Below, piece by piece: positions 1-7,510 of a stretch of 64,000 bases of DNA. Location of the stretch: assembly GCF_002741945.1 (NCBI RefSeq), contig NZ_MDVN01000012.1, positions 19,118 through 83,117 of the forward strand, given 5' to 3'. The position numbers and the translations under genes are program-made. The notes under the pieces were generated by a model. That model saw nothing but the letters and a program-made list of their open reading frames with translations. It searched no databases and was not told the origin of the DNA. How positions within the stretch are numbered: the stretch's first letter is position 1; every line of letters starts with the position of its first letter. This stretch comes from Gaetbulibacter sp. 4G1. Its GTDB lineage: Bacteria > Bacteroidota > Bacteroidia > Flavobacteriales > Flavobacteriaceae.

Positions 1-821
1 ATGATATGATTATGAACCACATTGTTATTTAGCGAATGTCCATAACCACTTGTTTGAATAAGTTTGCTGTTTTTTAGGTTTTTATGAATAGCTTCAGAAT
101 CATTAAAAGGAATTATCTTATCTTTTTTATCATGAATAATTAAACCATCAACTTTTATGGATGTGCTATATTTAGCGGTTGAAAAAGAGTTCGATGGTGC
201 ACCAAAACGTTTAACAACTAAATCCTCAAGTGCGTTAACTACTTTAGAGTTATAGTTTAGTAAATTGATGTAGTTTTTAAAAATGTCTTTAAACTCATTT
301 GGAGCGCCAAGTAAAATCATTTTTTTTAGACTAGCAAGCGGGTATTCTTTTTGAAAAAAGATAGAAGCCATTCCTCCAACCGAATGCCCAATAATTATTT
401 CTGGTTGAAATTTCTTAGAGACTATATTTATAAATTCTGAATATAAAATAGCGTTAAATGTTTCGCTTCCAGAGTTTCCGTGAGCAGGAGCGTCTAAAGC
501 AATAATATTGTAGTTGTATTTTTCTAAAACTGAAATAAGGTTTTTCCATCGAGCTGTATTACTTTCCCAACCATGAACCAACAGAATAGTTTTTTCATTT
601 CCAACCCATTGATAAGTCATTATCTTTAAACCATTATATTCAAACTCTAATTGTTTAGAAGATTTTAAATACTTAGCTTGATCCAAAGTTATCTTGCCTT
701 TTCTGGGTTTTGCAAAAAGAGCCATAGCTTTATTTGCTGCATATGTTTTAGAAACATGACTTGTAGTATTAATTAGCGAACCAACTATTTTTGGAATTGC
801 CTTTTTAATTTTCTTTTTCAT
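1..821 (-). CDS. alpha/beta hydrolase (partial, C-terminus cut by window edge)
   Basis: This is a serine-hydrolase-like alpha/beta fold protein; its substrate is unknown. I translated it by hand from the ATG at 821-819; the frame stays open to position 1. Visible family features are an oxyanion-type LVHGW segment near residue 82, the nucleophile elbow GHSVGG at about 145-150 (Ser147), an acid in the IIHDKKD segment, and the catalytic His in GYGHS close to the window edge, so only a short tail is missing. No signal peptide is seen; the N-terminus is very basic. Its ATG overlaps the stop of the upstream YitT-like gene by one base (TAATG), so the two are very likely cotranscribed. Confidence 0.85.
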   Translation of the reverse strand, partial: MKKKIKKAIPKIVGSLINTTSHVSKTYAANKAMALFAKPRKGKITLDQAKYLKSSKQLEFEYNGLKIMTYQWVGNEKTILLVHGWESNTARWKNLISVLEKYNYNIIALDAPAHGNSGSETFNAILYSEFINIVSKKFQPEIIIGHSVGGMASIFFQKEYPLASLKKMILLGAPNEFKDIFKNYINLLNYNSKVVNALEDLVVKRFGAPSNSFSTAKYSTSIKVDGLIIHDKKDKIIPFNDSEAIHKNLKNSKLIQTSGYGHSLNNNVVHNHI

Positions 822-1795
822 TAATCTTTAAGAGGTTTACGCTTAATCATGCCGCCTTTAATATCTTTTACCACGCCCATAATTATGAATGCTTTTCGGT
901 CTATTTTGTCAATTTCAGTTTTTAATCTAGGAAGCTCTAAACGTGTAACTACAGTATAAATAATATTTTTATCATAACTCTTTTCATTTTTGCCAAAACC
1001 ACCCTTTCCAGCATAAATAGTGCAAGCTCGTCTCAGTTTTTCTGTCATCATAACTCTAAGTTCTTCATCTTTTTCAGAAATAATAGTTACTCCTACATAT
1101 TCTTCAACACCATCAACAACAAAGTCTACAGTTTTTGCAGCTGCCAAATATGTTAAAATTGCGTACAAGGCAGTTTCAATTGAAAGGATATATGCACCAA
1201 ACGAAAATATAATAATGTTTATTATTAACAATACATCTCCTATAGTTAAAGAGAGTTTTCTGCTTAAAAAAATAGCTAAAACTTCTGTGCCATCAATAAC
1301 ACTTCTGCCTCGAATAGACATACCAATTCCTAAGCCTAAAAAAAAGCCACCAAAAACAGCTATAAGGAGTTTGTCTTCTGTAATAGTTGGGTAGTTTACG
1401 TAATGTACAACTAAGGCTAAAAATGAAATGGCTACAATGCTTCTTAGTGCAAACTTTAAGCTAATGGTTTTTGATGCTAAAATGATAAAAGGAATATTTA
1501 CTAAAACTAGTAGAATACCTAATTTTAATGATGTAATATTTTCTAATAATAAAGAAATACCTGTTGCACCACCATCAATAAAATGGTTTGGCAATAAAAA
1601 ACCTTTTAAACCAAACCCTGCCGAGAAAACACCTACTATAATAAAAAAATATTCGCTAAGTGTATGAGATAATTCTACCTGTAAGCGTCTAACTAGAGGT
1701 ACAATTTCTTTTTTGCTTACAGGTTTCTGTGTGCTTTTACCCTCAAGTCTTTTACGAGCAATAGTTACTAAAAGCTTTGAGATAATAGGGTTCAT
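821..1795 (-). CDS. YitT family membrane protein (DUF161/DUF2179)
   Basis: This is an integral membrane protein of the YitT family, whose members have about five or six membrane segments followed by a soluble DUF2179 domain; the function is not established. The 324-residue product has a basic extension of about 45 residues, then hydrophobic segments between roughly 48 and 240 (for example FFIIVGVFSAGFGL and ILLVLVNIPFIIL), the family-typical DGGATGISLL stretch, and a C-terminal soluble domain that ends in a basic tail. It sits 13 bases downstream of a lipoprotein gene and overlaps the downstream hydrolase by one base. Confidence 0.88.
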   Translation of the reverse strand: MNPIISKLLVTIARKRLEGKSTQKPVSKKEIVPLVRRLQVELSHTLSEYFFIIVGVFSAGFGLKGFLLPNHFIDGGATGISLLLENITSLKLGILLVLVNIPFIILASKTISLKFALRSIVAISFLALVVHYVNYPTITEDKLLIAVFGGFFLGLGIGMSIRGRSVIDGTEVLAIFLSRKLSLTIGDVLLIINIIIFSFGAYILSIETALYAILTYLAAAKTVDFVVDGVEEYVGVTIISEKDEELRVMMTEKLRRACTIYAGKGGFGKNEKSYDKNIIYTVVTRLELPRLKTEIDKIDRKAFIIMGVVKDIKGGMIKRKPLKD

Positions 1796-1808
1796 ATGGT
1801 TTTGTATG

Positions 1809-2369
1809 TTATAATTTACTCCAATTTAAGAAAAAGTATTTCACTTTAGCGTTATCTGGAATTTGTACTGCTTCAATGCTTAAATTCATATCAAAGCGAA
1901 GGTTTGCAGGTAGCTCTTTTTTATCAATAGAAAAAGCAGCATTAATTTCGTTTACAGAAATTACAATAGAGTTAATTAAATTATCTATTCGCGAAATTTT
2001 ATAATTGTTTTCAATGTCTTTAAAAGTACTTAGGGTTGTTATATTTTTATCGGTTTTAAAACGTGAATCAAAAATTTGAACACTTTCAATTACTGAGGTT
2101 GAGTCTAAAGATTGTCTTGGGGTTAACGATAATAATTTTTTACCTCCTTTTTCAAAAATTTCAATATCATTTTTGTTTCCTGTAAACTCATCTCCACTAA
2201 TGAATTTTACAATAGAGTCTTTACTAAAAATGATTTCTAGGTCTTTAACTTGAGTAGAGTCAGTTAGTAATCCGATATGTTGTTTGCTGATTTGAAATGG
2301 GTTTTGTTCCTTTTGGCAGCTTGCTAAAAATATGGTTAAGATTAAAAGGCTGAAAAATGATTTTTGCAT
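1809..2369 (-). CDS. putative lipoprotein, function unknown
   Basis: This is a 186-residue protein with a type II signal peptide: a basic start, a hydrophobic stretch FFSLLILTIFL and a lipobox LASC with the acylated Cys near residue 18. The mature part is hydrophilic and mixed alpha/beta, with no motif I recognise. It lies between the HerA-like ATPase gene (42 bases upstream) and the YitT-like gene (13 bases downstream) and probably belongs to the same transcription unit. Confidence 0.75.
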   Translation of the reverse strand: MQKSFFSLLILTIFLASCQKEQNPFQISKQHIGLLTDSTQVKDLEIIFSKDSIVKFISGDEFTGNKNDIEIFEKGGKKLLSLTPRQSLDSTSVIESVQIFDSRFKTDKNITTLSTFKDIENNYKISRIDNLINSIVISVNEINAAFSIDKKELPANLRFDMNLSIEAVQIPDNAKVKYFFLNWSKL

Positions 2370-2411
2370 TGATTATTTTGTTGTTATGATTCTTAAAATG
2401 TTTATTATAAA

Positions 2412-3956
2412 CTATTTTTTTAAAACTTTAGTTAGAATACCAAAAACACTTCTTATAAATGTGGCACTAGTAAGAACTTTTACTACTGGATTCATACGTG
2501 TGCTTTTCCGTCTTGTTGAAGATGTTCGCTTTTTAGATTCTGCTTTTTTAAGAGCCTCTTTTTCTTTGCGGGCTTTTTCTTTAGCTTCCTCAGCTTCTGC
2601 TTGTTCTATTTTTTCGTTAAGTATTTCGTAAGCACTTTCGCGGTCAATTTCTTCGTTGTACTTTTTGACCAATTTTGATTCAGAAAGTAAATTACTTAAT
2701 TCACTATCGGTTAAAATATCCATTCTACTCATTGGTGCTCGCATCATTGTGGCTGCAAGTGGCGTAGGTCTCCCTTTTTCGTCTAAAGCAGATACTAAAG
2801 CTTCACCTATTCCTAAGGATGTTAACACCTCTGTTGTGTCATAATATTCAGAATCTGGATAATTTTGTGCTGTCAGTTTAATTGCTTTTCGATCTTTTGC
2901 AGTAAAAGCTCTTAAGGCATGCTGTACTTTTAAACCTAATTGTCCTAAAACTGCTTCTGGAACATCGGTTGGATTTTGAGTTACAAAATATAAGCCAACA
3001 CCTTTACTACGTATCAATTTTACAATACTTTCAATTTGATTTAGTAAAGCTTTTGATGCTTCATTGAAAATTAAATGAGCCTCATCTATAAACATAATAA
3101 GTTCTGGTCTATCGCTATCTCCTTGTTCAGGAAAAGTTGAATAAATTTCAGCCAATAAACTTAACATGAATGTTGAGAAAAGCTTTGGTCTATCTTGTAT
3201 ATCGGTAAGTCTTATGATATTAATATACCCTCTACCATCATTATCAACTCGTAATAAATCATCAACATCAAAGGAGGTCTCTCCAAAAAATAAATCCGCA
3301 CCTTGTTGCTCTAATTCAACAACTTTACGCAAAATGGCTCCAGTTGATGCTGTTGAAATTCTACCGTAAGCTTCGGTAAATTCTTTTTTGCCTTCTTGCG
3401 TTGCGTACTGTAATATTTTTTTAAAATCTTTTAAATCAAGTAATGGTAGCTTGTTATTATCACAATATTGAAAAATAACTGCAACCACACCCGATTGTGT
3501 TTCAGATAAATCTAAAATACGTGATAATAGCACAGGCCCAAATTCACTAACTGTGGCGCGCAACCTTACACCGTCTTGTTCAGAAAGTGTTAAAACTTCA
3601 ACAGGGAATTTTTTAGACTCAAAGGGTAATCCTATTTTTTCGTGACGTTCGTCAATTTTTGGATGACCTGGACTGGGTTGTGCCAATCCACTTAAATCGC
3701 CTTTAATATCCATAAGTAATACAGGAATTCCTTTATCACTTAAATTTTCAGCTAAAACTTGTAAAGATTTTGTTTTACCTGTTCCTGTAGCTCCGGCAAT
3801 TAAACCATGTCGATTCATGGTTTTTAACGGAACTTTTACATAAGCATTGGTTATTGTTTCTCCATCTAATATCGCTGAACCAACAGTTATTGAATCTCCT
3901 TTAAAGGTGTTCCCATCAGTTATTGCTTGTACAAAATCGTTAGTTCTACTCATCAT
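2412..3956 (-). CDS. HerA/DUF853-like ATPase
   Basis: This is a hexameric-type P-loop ATPase resembling the YjgR/DUF853 branch of HerA-FtsK helicase-like proteins; the cellular role is unclear. Seen directly: Walker A GATGTGKT at about residues 55-62, Walker B with LIMFIDEAH near 290, and a lysine/arginine-rich, low-complexity tail (about 450-495) before a hydrophobic C-terminus. The reading frame can be extended to a TTG at 3957-3959, but two adjacent ATG codons follow and I take the first (3956-3954). Length (514 residues) fits the family. The gene appears to head the minus-strand group running down to position 1. Confidence 0.88.
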   Translation of the reverse strand: MMSRTNDFVQAITDGNTFKGDSITVGSAILDGETITNAYVKVPLKTMNRHGLIAGATGTGKTKSLQVLAENLSDKGIPVLLMDIKGDLSGLAQPSPGHPKIDERHEKIGLPFESKKFPVEVLTLSEQDGVRLRATVSEFGPVLLSRILDLSETQSGVVAVIFQYCDNNKLPLLDLKDFKKILQYATQEGKKEFTEAYGRISTASTGAILRKVVELEQQGADLFFGETSFDVDDLLRVDNDGRGYINIIRLTDIQDRPKLFSTFMLSLLAEIYSTFPEQGDSDRPELIMFIDEAHLIFNEASKALLNQIESIVKLIRSKGVGLYFVTQNPTDVPEAVLGQLGLKVQHALRAFTAKDRKAIKLTAQNYPDSEYYDTTEVLTSLGIGEALVSALDEKGRPTPLAATMMRAPMSRMDILTDSELSNLLSESKLVKKYNEEIDRESAYEILNEKIEQAEAEEAKEKARKEKEALKKAESKKRTSSTRRKSTRMNPVVKVLTSATFIRSVFGILTKVLKK

Positions 3957-3999
3957 CAAAGTTTTGTTAAAAATAGTGTAATTTTAGTCAATTATAAAA

Positions 4000-4209
4000 T
4001 TGAATGGTACGAATAAAACAATAAGAATTATTTACATATTAATACTTATTATTTTAATGTCATGTGAAAGAGGTAAAAATGAAATCATCTTTCATAAATC
4101 ACCTGAATTAAGTAGACAAAATTACAAAAAAACCAGCTCGTACAACTTTTGCTGCTGGAGGTTAGCTGGAAACGGAAGTAATGAAATTGACGTGAAAGCT
4201 GCTAAATAG
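4000..4209 (+). CDS. possible small lipoprotein (TTG start)
   Basis: This is an open frame of 69 codons starting at TTG 4000-4002. The product would begin with a basic segment, a long hydrophobic run (IIYILILIILM) and a lipobox-like LMSC, that is, a convincing lipoprotein signal, followed by a short mature part of about 45 residues containing a Cys-Cys pair. It lies alone on the plus strand between two minus-strand genes and ends one base before the stop of the next gene. There is no ATG upstream of the signal. It could be a small real gene or a decayed remnant. Confidence 0.35.
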   Translation: MNGTNKTIRIIYILILIILMSCERGKNEIIFHKSPELSRQNYKKTSSYNFCCWRLAGNGSNEIDVKAAK

Positions 4210-4210
4210 C

Positions 4211-4936
4211 TCACTTTATTCTTTCTACGTAAATATTTGATGTGCCAGTACTTCTAAAATTTGCAGGAGCAGAGTTTCCTCCTCTAATAGTTTGTATACT
4301 TATAGTTTGTCCTGCTGTAATGTTAAAAACTTCAGTAATGTGCAATGACGCTTCATTGTGAGCATTAGCACGTCTTACATATCCCGTATTGGCTATAGAG
4401 CCTGTCGGTGTGCCGTTAATGGCAACTTGAGCTTCTACAGATACGCGTTGGTGGGAATTGTTACCATTATTTGGTACGGTATAAGCTATATTCGCAGTAA
4501 TTCTATACCTTCCAGTTGTATTGATGGTTAGCACATTTCCTGCTACACTATAAAGGGTAGTGTCATCATTCCAATTTAAAGACCCAAAAATTGGAATATT
4601 AGTATATGCAGCAGAATTTAAATTTGTAGATGTGTTTGTGTTGCTATATTTTACAGACATATTATGAGATGTTTTAACCCAGTCTGGAGTCGCAATAGTT
4701 CCACAATTAAATTGAAATTCATTCAAATCTGTGTTATATACCATAAGCCCATTAGCAGGATTGGTTATAGCATTAATTTGTGCAGTAGTTAACCTAGGGA
4801 TAAGAATGCCTTTGTCTGTAGATTCTACATCAAGTATAGATGATGCGTCTGGAGTTGTCGTGCCAATACCAACTTGAGCAGCACTATAATAATATCCGCA
4901 ACATAGCAGTATTATTAAATACGCAGTTTTTTTCAT
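4211..4936 (-). CDS. secreted surface protein: VGIGTTTP stalk plus jelly-roll-like C-terminus
   Basis: This is a 241-residue exported protein. It has a Sec signal peptide ending SAAQ (about residues 1-21), then the flavobacterial stalk VGIGTTTPDASSILDVE followed by GILIPRLTTAQINAI, a module seen at the start of many Bacteroidota surface proteins. The C-terminal 140 residues are rich in Thr, Asn and alternating hydrophobics and read like a C1q/TNF-type jelly roll (NTTGRYRITANIAY near 150, ITAGQTISIQ near 205); that assignment is by eye. No type IX secretion C-terminal signal is evident. It is a paralogue of the next gene over its promoter, leader, signal peptide and stalk. Confidence 0.85.
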   Translation of the reverse strand: MKKTAYLIILLCCGYYYSAAQVGIGTTTPDASSILDVESTDKGILIPRLTTAQINAITNPANGLMVYNTDLNEFQFNCGTIATPDWVKTSHNMSVKYSNTNTSTNLNSAAYTNIPIFGSLNWNDDTTLYSVAGNVLTINTTGRYRITANIAYTVPNNGNNSHQRVSVEAQVAINGTPTGSIANTGYVRRANAHNEASLHITEVFNITAGQTISIQTIRGGNSAPANFRSTGTSNIYVERIK

Positions 4937-4980
4937 TTGAGAGAGAGGTTGAGAGCAATTTACTTTTAATTAATCCATTG

Positions 4981-5012
4981 CGAAGTTATATAAATTCAAT
5001 TGGAAATCAAAA
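4981..5012 (-). promoter_or_regulatory. promoter of the surface protein gene at 4211-4936
   Basis: On the minus strand TTTTG (5012-5008) is followed by exactly 19 bases and TAACTTCG (4988-4981), one base off the Bacteroidota -7 consensus TAnnTTTG. The same arrangement with the same spacing precedes the paralogous gene at 5069-5827, which supports both calls. The leader to the ATG is about 40 bases. Confidence 0.6.
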
Positions 5013-5068
5013 TTCAACAAACTGAAGGAGAGTTGTTCAAGAAATAATCGATTTAATTATACTCGCCT

Positions 5069-5827
5069 TTATAAATATCCTATAACGTCCAATTCTGAAA
5101 AGTTTATAACTGCTCCACCAGGAGTTGTACCTCCATTTGGAACTACTAGTCTTATTTCGTCAGCATAGATGTTTGGCATAGTAACTGTATTATCTCCTGT
5201 AGTAGAAGAGCTAATTGCTGGACTGGAATAAACTAGGTTACCACAGCTATATAATCTAATAACTACATTTTGTATTCTATTAGTACAGCAATCATTTCTG
5301 CCATCTAAAATTAGTTGAGATATAAAATATTGACTTGGTAGCGTAATACCAAAACCCCAATCGCCAGTTGGTGACCCACTTCTTGTCGAGTGAAACGAGC
5401 TACCACTAGTATTATCTACATTGTCAAATAAACTATTGTAATTACCGAAATTGTTAGTGGAACTATATGCTGTGAAAGTAACATTACCTACACCAATTTC
5501 ATCTCTAATTAATCTTGAATAAGTATTGCTCCCACCAGAATAACTTACTCGCTGCCATGCAGTACCATCAAATACATATAAACCAGCGGGTAAATTACAA
5601 CTATTAGTAGATAAGCTATAAACCATTAGTCCCTCTGTAGGAGAAGGAATAGTTGTAACGTCATTTATACTTGTTAAATTAACCCTAGGTGGCAATAAGC
5701 CACGATTTGATGATTCAATATGTAAGATGGAAGAAACTTCAGGAGTTGTGGTACCAATACCAACTTGTGCGGCACTATAATAATAACTACAACATAGTAG
5801 CATTATTAAAAAAGCTATTTTTTTCAT
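5069..5827 (-). CDS. secreted surface protein: VGIGTTTP stalk plus discoidin-like C-terminus
   Basis: This is a 252-residue exported protein. The signal peptide ends SAAQ and is nearly identical to that of the neighbouring paralogue; the VGIGTTTPEVSSILHIE stalk and a PPRVNLTSIND segment follow. Around residue 75 there is a YVFDGTAWQRV segment. The C-terminal 150 residues resemble an F5/8 type C (discoidin-like) carbohydrate-binding fold: NVTFTAYSSTNNFGNYNSLF, GITLPSQYFISQLILDGR and a final FSELDVIGYL. A role in glycan or surface binding is inferred from the fold only. There is no visible type IX secretion tail. Confidence 0.85.
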   Translation of the reverse strand: MKKIAFLIMLLCCSYYYSAAQVGIGTTTPEVSSILHIESSNRGLLPPRVNLTSINDVTTIPSPTEGLMVYSLSTNSCNLPAGLYVFDGTAWQRVSYSGGSNTYSRLIRDEIGVGNVTFTAYSSTNNFGNYNSLFDNVDNTSGSSFHSTRSGSPTGDWGFGITLPSQYFISQLILDGRNDCCTNRIQNVVIRLYSCGNLVYSSPAISSSTTGDNTVTMPNIYADEIRLVVPNGGTTPGGAVINFSELDVIGYL

Positions 5828-5873
5828 TCTTGAGAGAGATTGAAGCTGGCAATTTACTTTAAACTAGGGAGTA

Positions 5874-5905
5874 CGAAACTATAAAAATCAAATTGAAATT
5901 CAAAA
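5874..5905 (-). promoter_or_regulatory. promoter of the surface protein gene at 5069-5827
   Basis: On the minus strand TTTTG (5905-5901) is followed by 19 bases and TAGTTTCG (5881-5874), matching TAnnTTTG except for one C. The leader between here and the ATG also matches the leader of the paralogue at 4211-4936, including a GAGAGA run and a GCAATTTACTTT segment as read on the plus strand. Confidence 0.6.
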
Positions 5906-5930
5906 TTGAAATAAATCAAATTGGGATATG

Positions 5931-5938
5931 TATCTTTG
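5931..5938 (+). promoter_or_regulatory. -7 element upstream of queE
   Basis: TATCTTTG matches the TAnnTTTG consensus exactly. The -33 element is weak: an ATTG ends at 5908, giving a spacing of 22. The predicted start near 5942-5946 leaves a leader of about 90 bases before the queE ATG. Confidence 0.55.
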
Positions 5939-5953
5939 CAGGCTATGAAATGA

Positions 5954-5998
5954 GCCTTAATTTTAAAAGTTTATACTTACTTAAACTTATTTTAAGGC
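5954..5998 (+). promoter_or_regulatory. hairpin in the queE leader
   Basis: GCCTTAA (5954-5960) pairs with TTAAGGC (5992-5998) and, inside, AAGTTTA (5967-5973) pairs with TAAACTT (5982-5988), forming a two-part stem with an internal loop. A smaller alternative stem, GGCT (5941-5944) with AGCC (5953-5956), would compete with it if the transcript starts early enough. It does not match the preQ1 riboswitch pattern I know. Confidence 0.4.
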
Positions 5999-6037
5999 AA
6001 ATTACATCTGACCATATTAAAATCAAGAATTGTACAG

Positions 6038-6667
6038 ATGAATAAAGACATTCAATTATTAGTTGATAAAGGGGAAATGTTACCCCTAATGGAGGAGTTT
6101 TATACCATTCAAGGCGAAGGGTATCATAAAGGTACTGCAGCTTATTTTATTAGAATTGGGGGCTGTGATGTAGGATGCCACTGGTGTGATGTTAAGGAAA
6201 GTTGGAATGCAGATTTACATCCGCCAACAGATACAAACAAGATTGTAGAAAACGCAAAAAAGTATAGTGATACTATTGTGATAACAGGAGGAGAACCATT
6301 AACTTGGGATATGACGCTTTTGACTAATAAATTGAAAGCTGAAGGTATGCAAACACATATTGAAACTTCTGGAGCTTATAAGTTAACTGGTACTTGGGAT
6401 TGGATTTGCTTGTCACCTAAAAAGATGAAGTTGCCTACTAAAGAAGTTTATGAAAAAGCTCACGAGCTTAAAGTAATTGTTTATAATAAAGATGATTTTC
6501 GCTTTGCAGAAGAGCAGGCTACCAAAGTTAATAAAGATTGTATTTTGTACTTACAACCCGAGTGGAGCAAACGCGATAAAGTAGTACCGGAAATTGTAGA
6601 CTATGTGATGGCAAATCCAAAATGGAAAGTTTCCTTGCAAACACATAAGTATTTAAATATACCATAA
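6038..6667 (+). CDS. queE: 7-carboxy-7-deazaguanine synthase QueE
   Basis: This radical SAM enzyme converts 6-carboxytetrahydropterin to 7-carboxy-7-deazaguanine in queuosine/preQ1 biosynthesis. The CxxxCxxC cluster motif is at residues 43-50 (GGCDVGCHWC), and the family-typical FYTIQGEG at about 21-28 and ITGGEP near 88 are present. The 209-residue length is normal for this family. The gene is monocistronic as far as can be seen: promoter-like TATCTTTG upstream, a structured leader and a bidirectional terminator right after the stop. No other queuosine genes are in the window. Confidence 0.95.
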   Translation: MNKDIQLLVDKGEMLPLMEEFYTIQGEGYHKGTAAYFIRIGGCDVGCHWCDVKESWNADLHPPTDTNKIVENAKKYSDTIVITGGEPLTWDMTLLTNKLKAEGMQTHIETSGAYKLTGTWDWICLSPKKMKLPTKEVYEKAHELKVIVYNKDDFRFAEEQATKVNKDCILYLQPEWSKRDKVVPEIVDYVMANPKWKVSLQTHKYLNIP

Positions 6668-6668
6668 T

Positions 6669-6702
6669 AAAAAAGCCTTGAAATTTTCAAGGCTTTTTTA
6701 TA
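6669..6702. terminator. bidirectional terminator between queE and the DUF2911 gene
   Basis: An A-run, GCCTTGAAA and its complement TTTTCAAGGC, then a T-run form a strong hairpin with A and T tracts on both sides. It can therefore serve the two convergent genes. Confidence 0.9.
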
Positions 6703-6721
6703 GACATTAAGATTTTAATAA

Positions 6722-7249
6722 TTATTTAGTAACTGGTACAGAAACTCTAGTAGTTCCCCATCCTAAATTCATAGCATCTTTGCTAAATGCAATAGAAAAT
6801 GCTTCTAACGAATCTCCAGAACTAACAGGTGCATAAACTCTAACTACATCATTAGCTTCTTTATATGCGTAAGCTCCCCAAACATTAACATCTTTATTTA
6901 GAATGATTGTCCATTCTTTTTCTCCAGGAATTGTAAAAAGAGAATATTCACCAGCACTTACAGACTTGCCTCCAATTTTCATGTCATTATATAAAGTAAT
7001 AGTTGCAGCTTCATTAGCACCAGTTCTCCATACTTTTCCATTAGGAGCTAAACTGCTAAGAGCTCTTCCTTTAAGTTGAGGTCTACTATATATAACCTTA
7101 GCAATAGCTGGACTATTTCTAGAAGTTTTGTATATAGCTGCGTCCATAGGACTTTTATCAAGTTTGCTAAATTTTTGAGCATTTACATTAGTTGTTAAAA
7201 GCATAACAAATGCAAAAGCAATGGTTGTAATAATTGTTGATTTTTTCAT
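6722..7249 (-). CDS. DUF2911 family secreted protein
   Basis: This is a 175-residue exported protein with a signal peptide ending NVNAQ (about residues 1-25). The body matches the DUF2911 pattern common in Bacteroidota: SPMDAAIYK, a VWRTGANEAATI core near 75, GEYSLFTIPG and WGAYAYKE. The biochemical function of the family is unknown. It is transcribed alone, convergent with queE and divergent from asnB across a 261-base intergenic stretch. Confidence 0.9.
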   Translation of the reverse strand: MKKSTIITTIAFAFVMLLTTNVNAQKFSKLDKSPMDAAIYKTSRNSPAIAKVIYSRPQLKGRALSSLAPNGKVWRTGANEAATITLYNDMKIGGKSVSAGEYSLFTIPGEKEWTIILNKDVNVWGAYAYKEANDVVRVYAPVSSGDSLEAFSIAFSKDAMNLGWGTTRVSVPVTK

Positions 7250-7510
7250 AATGATTTATTAAGTTTTATTAATCGCTTAAAGGTAAATGGATATTGTCTT
7301 AAAATTTTTATAAAACTAGCTTTGGTATGTTAAAGTTTACATTTTACAAGAAAATCTTGATGATTTGTAATTGTTTAATTTCATATATATGTAAATAAGT
7401 TAAAAATAATTATAAATTGTAACCAATAAGTTGTTTGTTGTTTTAATAATGAAACTATAATAGCATTTTTGTGTCATTAATTAGAATATAAAAGATTAAA
7501 GATAAAGATT

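Noticed and set aside
1020..1394. Plus-strand open frame of 124 codons inside the YitT-like gene
   Set aside because: It is antisense to a membrane protein with clear family features, is Ser/Thr-rich as expected for a shadow of a hydrophobic gene, and has no signal or promoter.
5931..6037. preQ1 riboswitch before queE
   Set aside because: The hairpin does not match the conserved preQ1 class I loop and tail pattern, so only a structured leader is reported.
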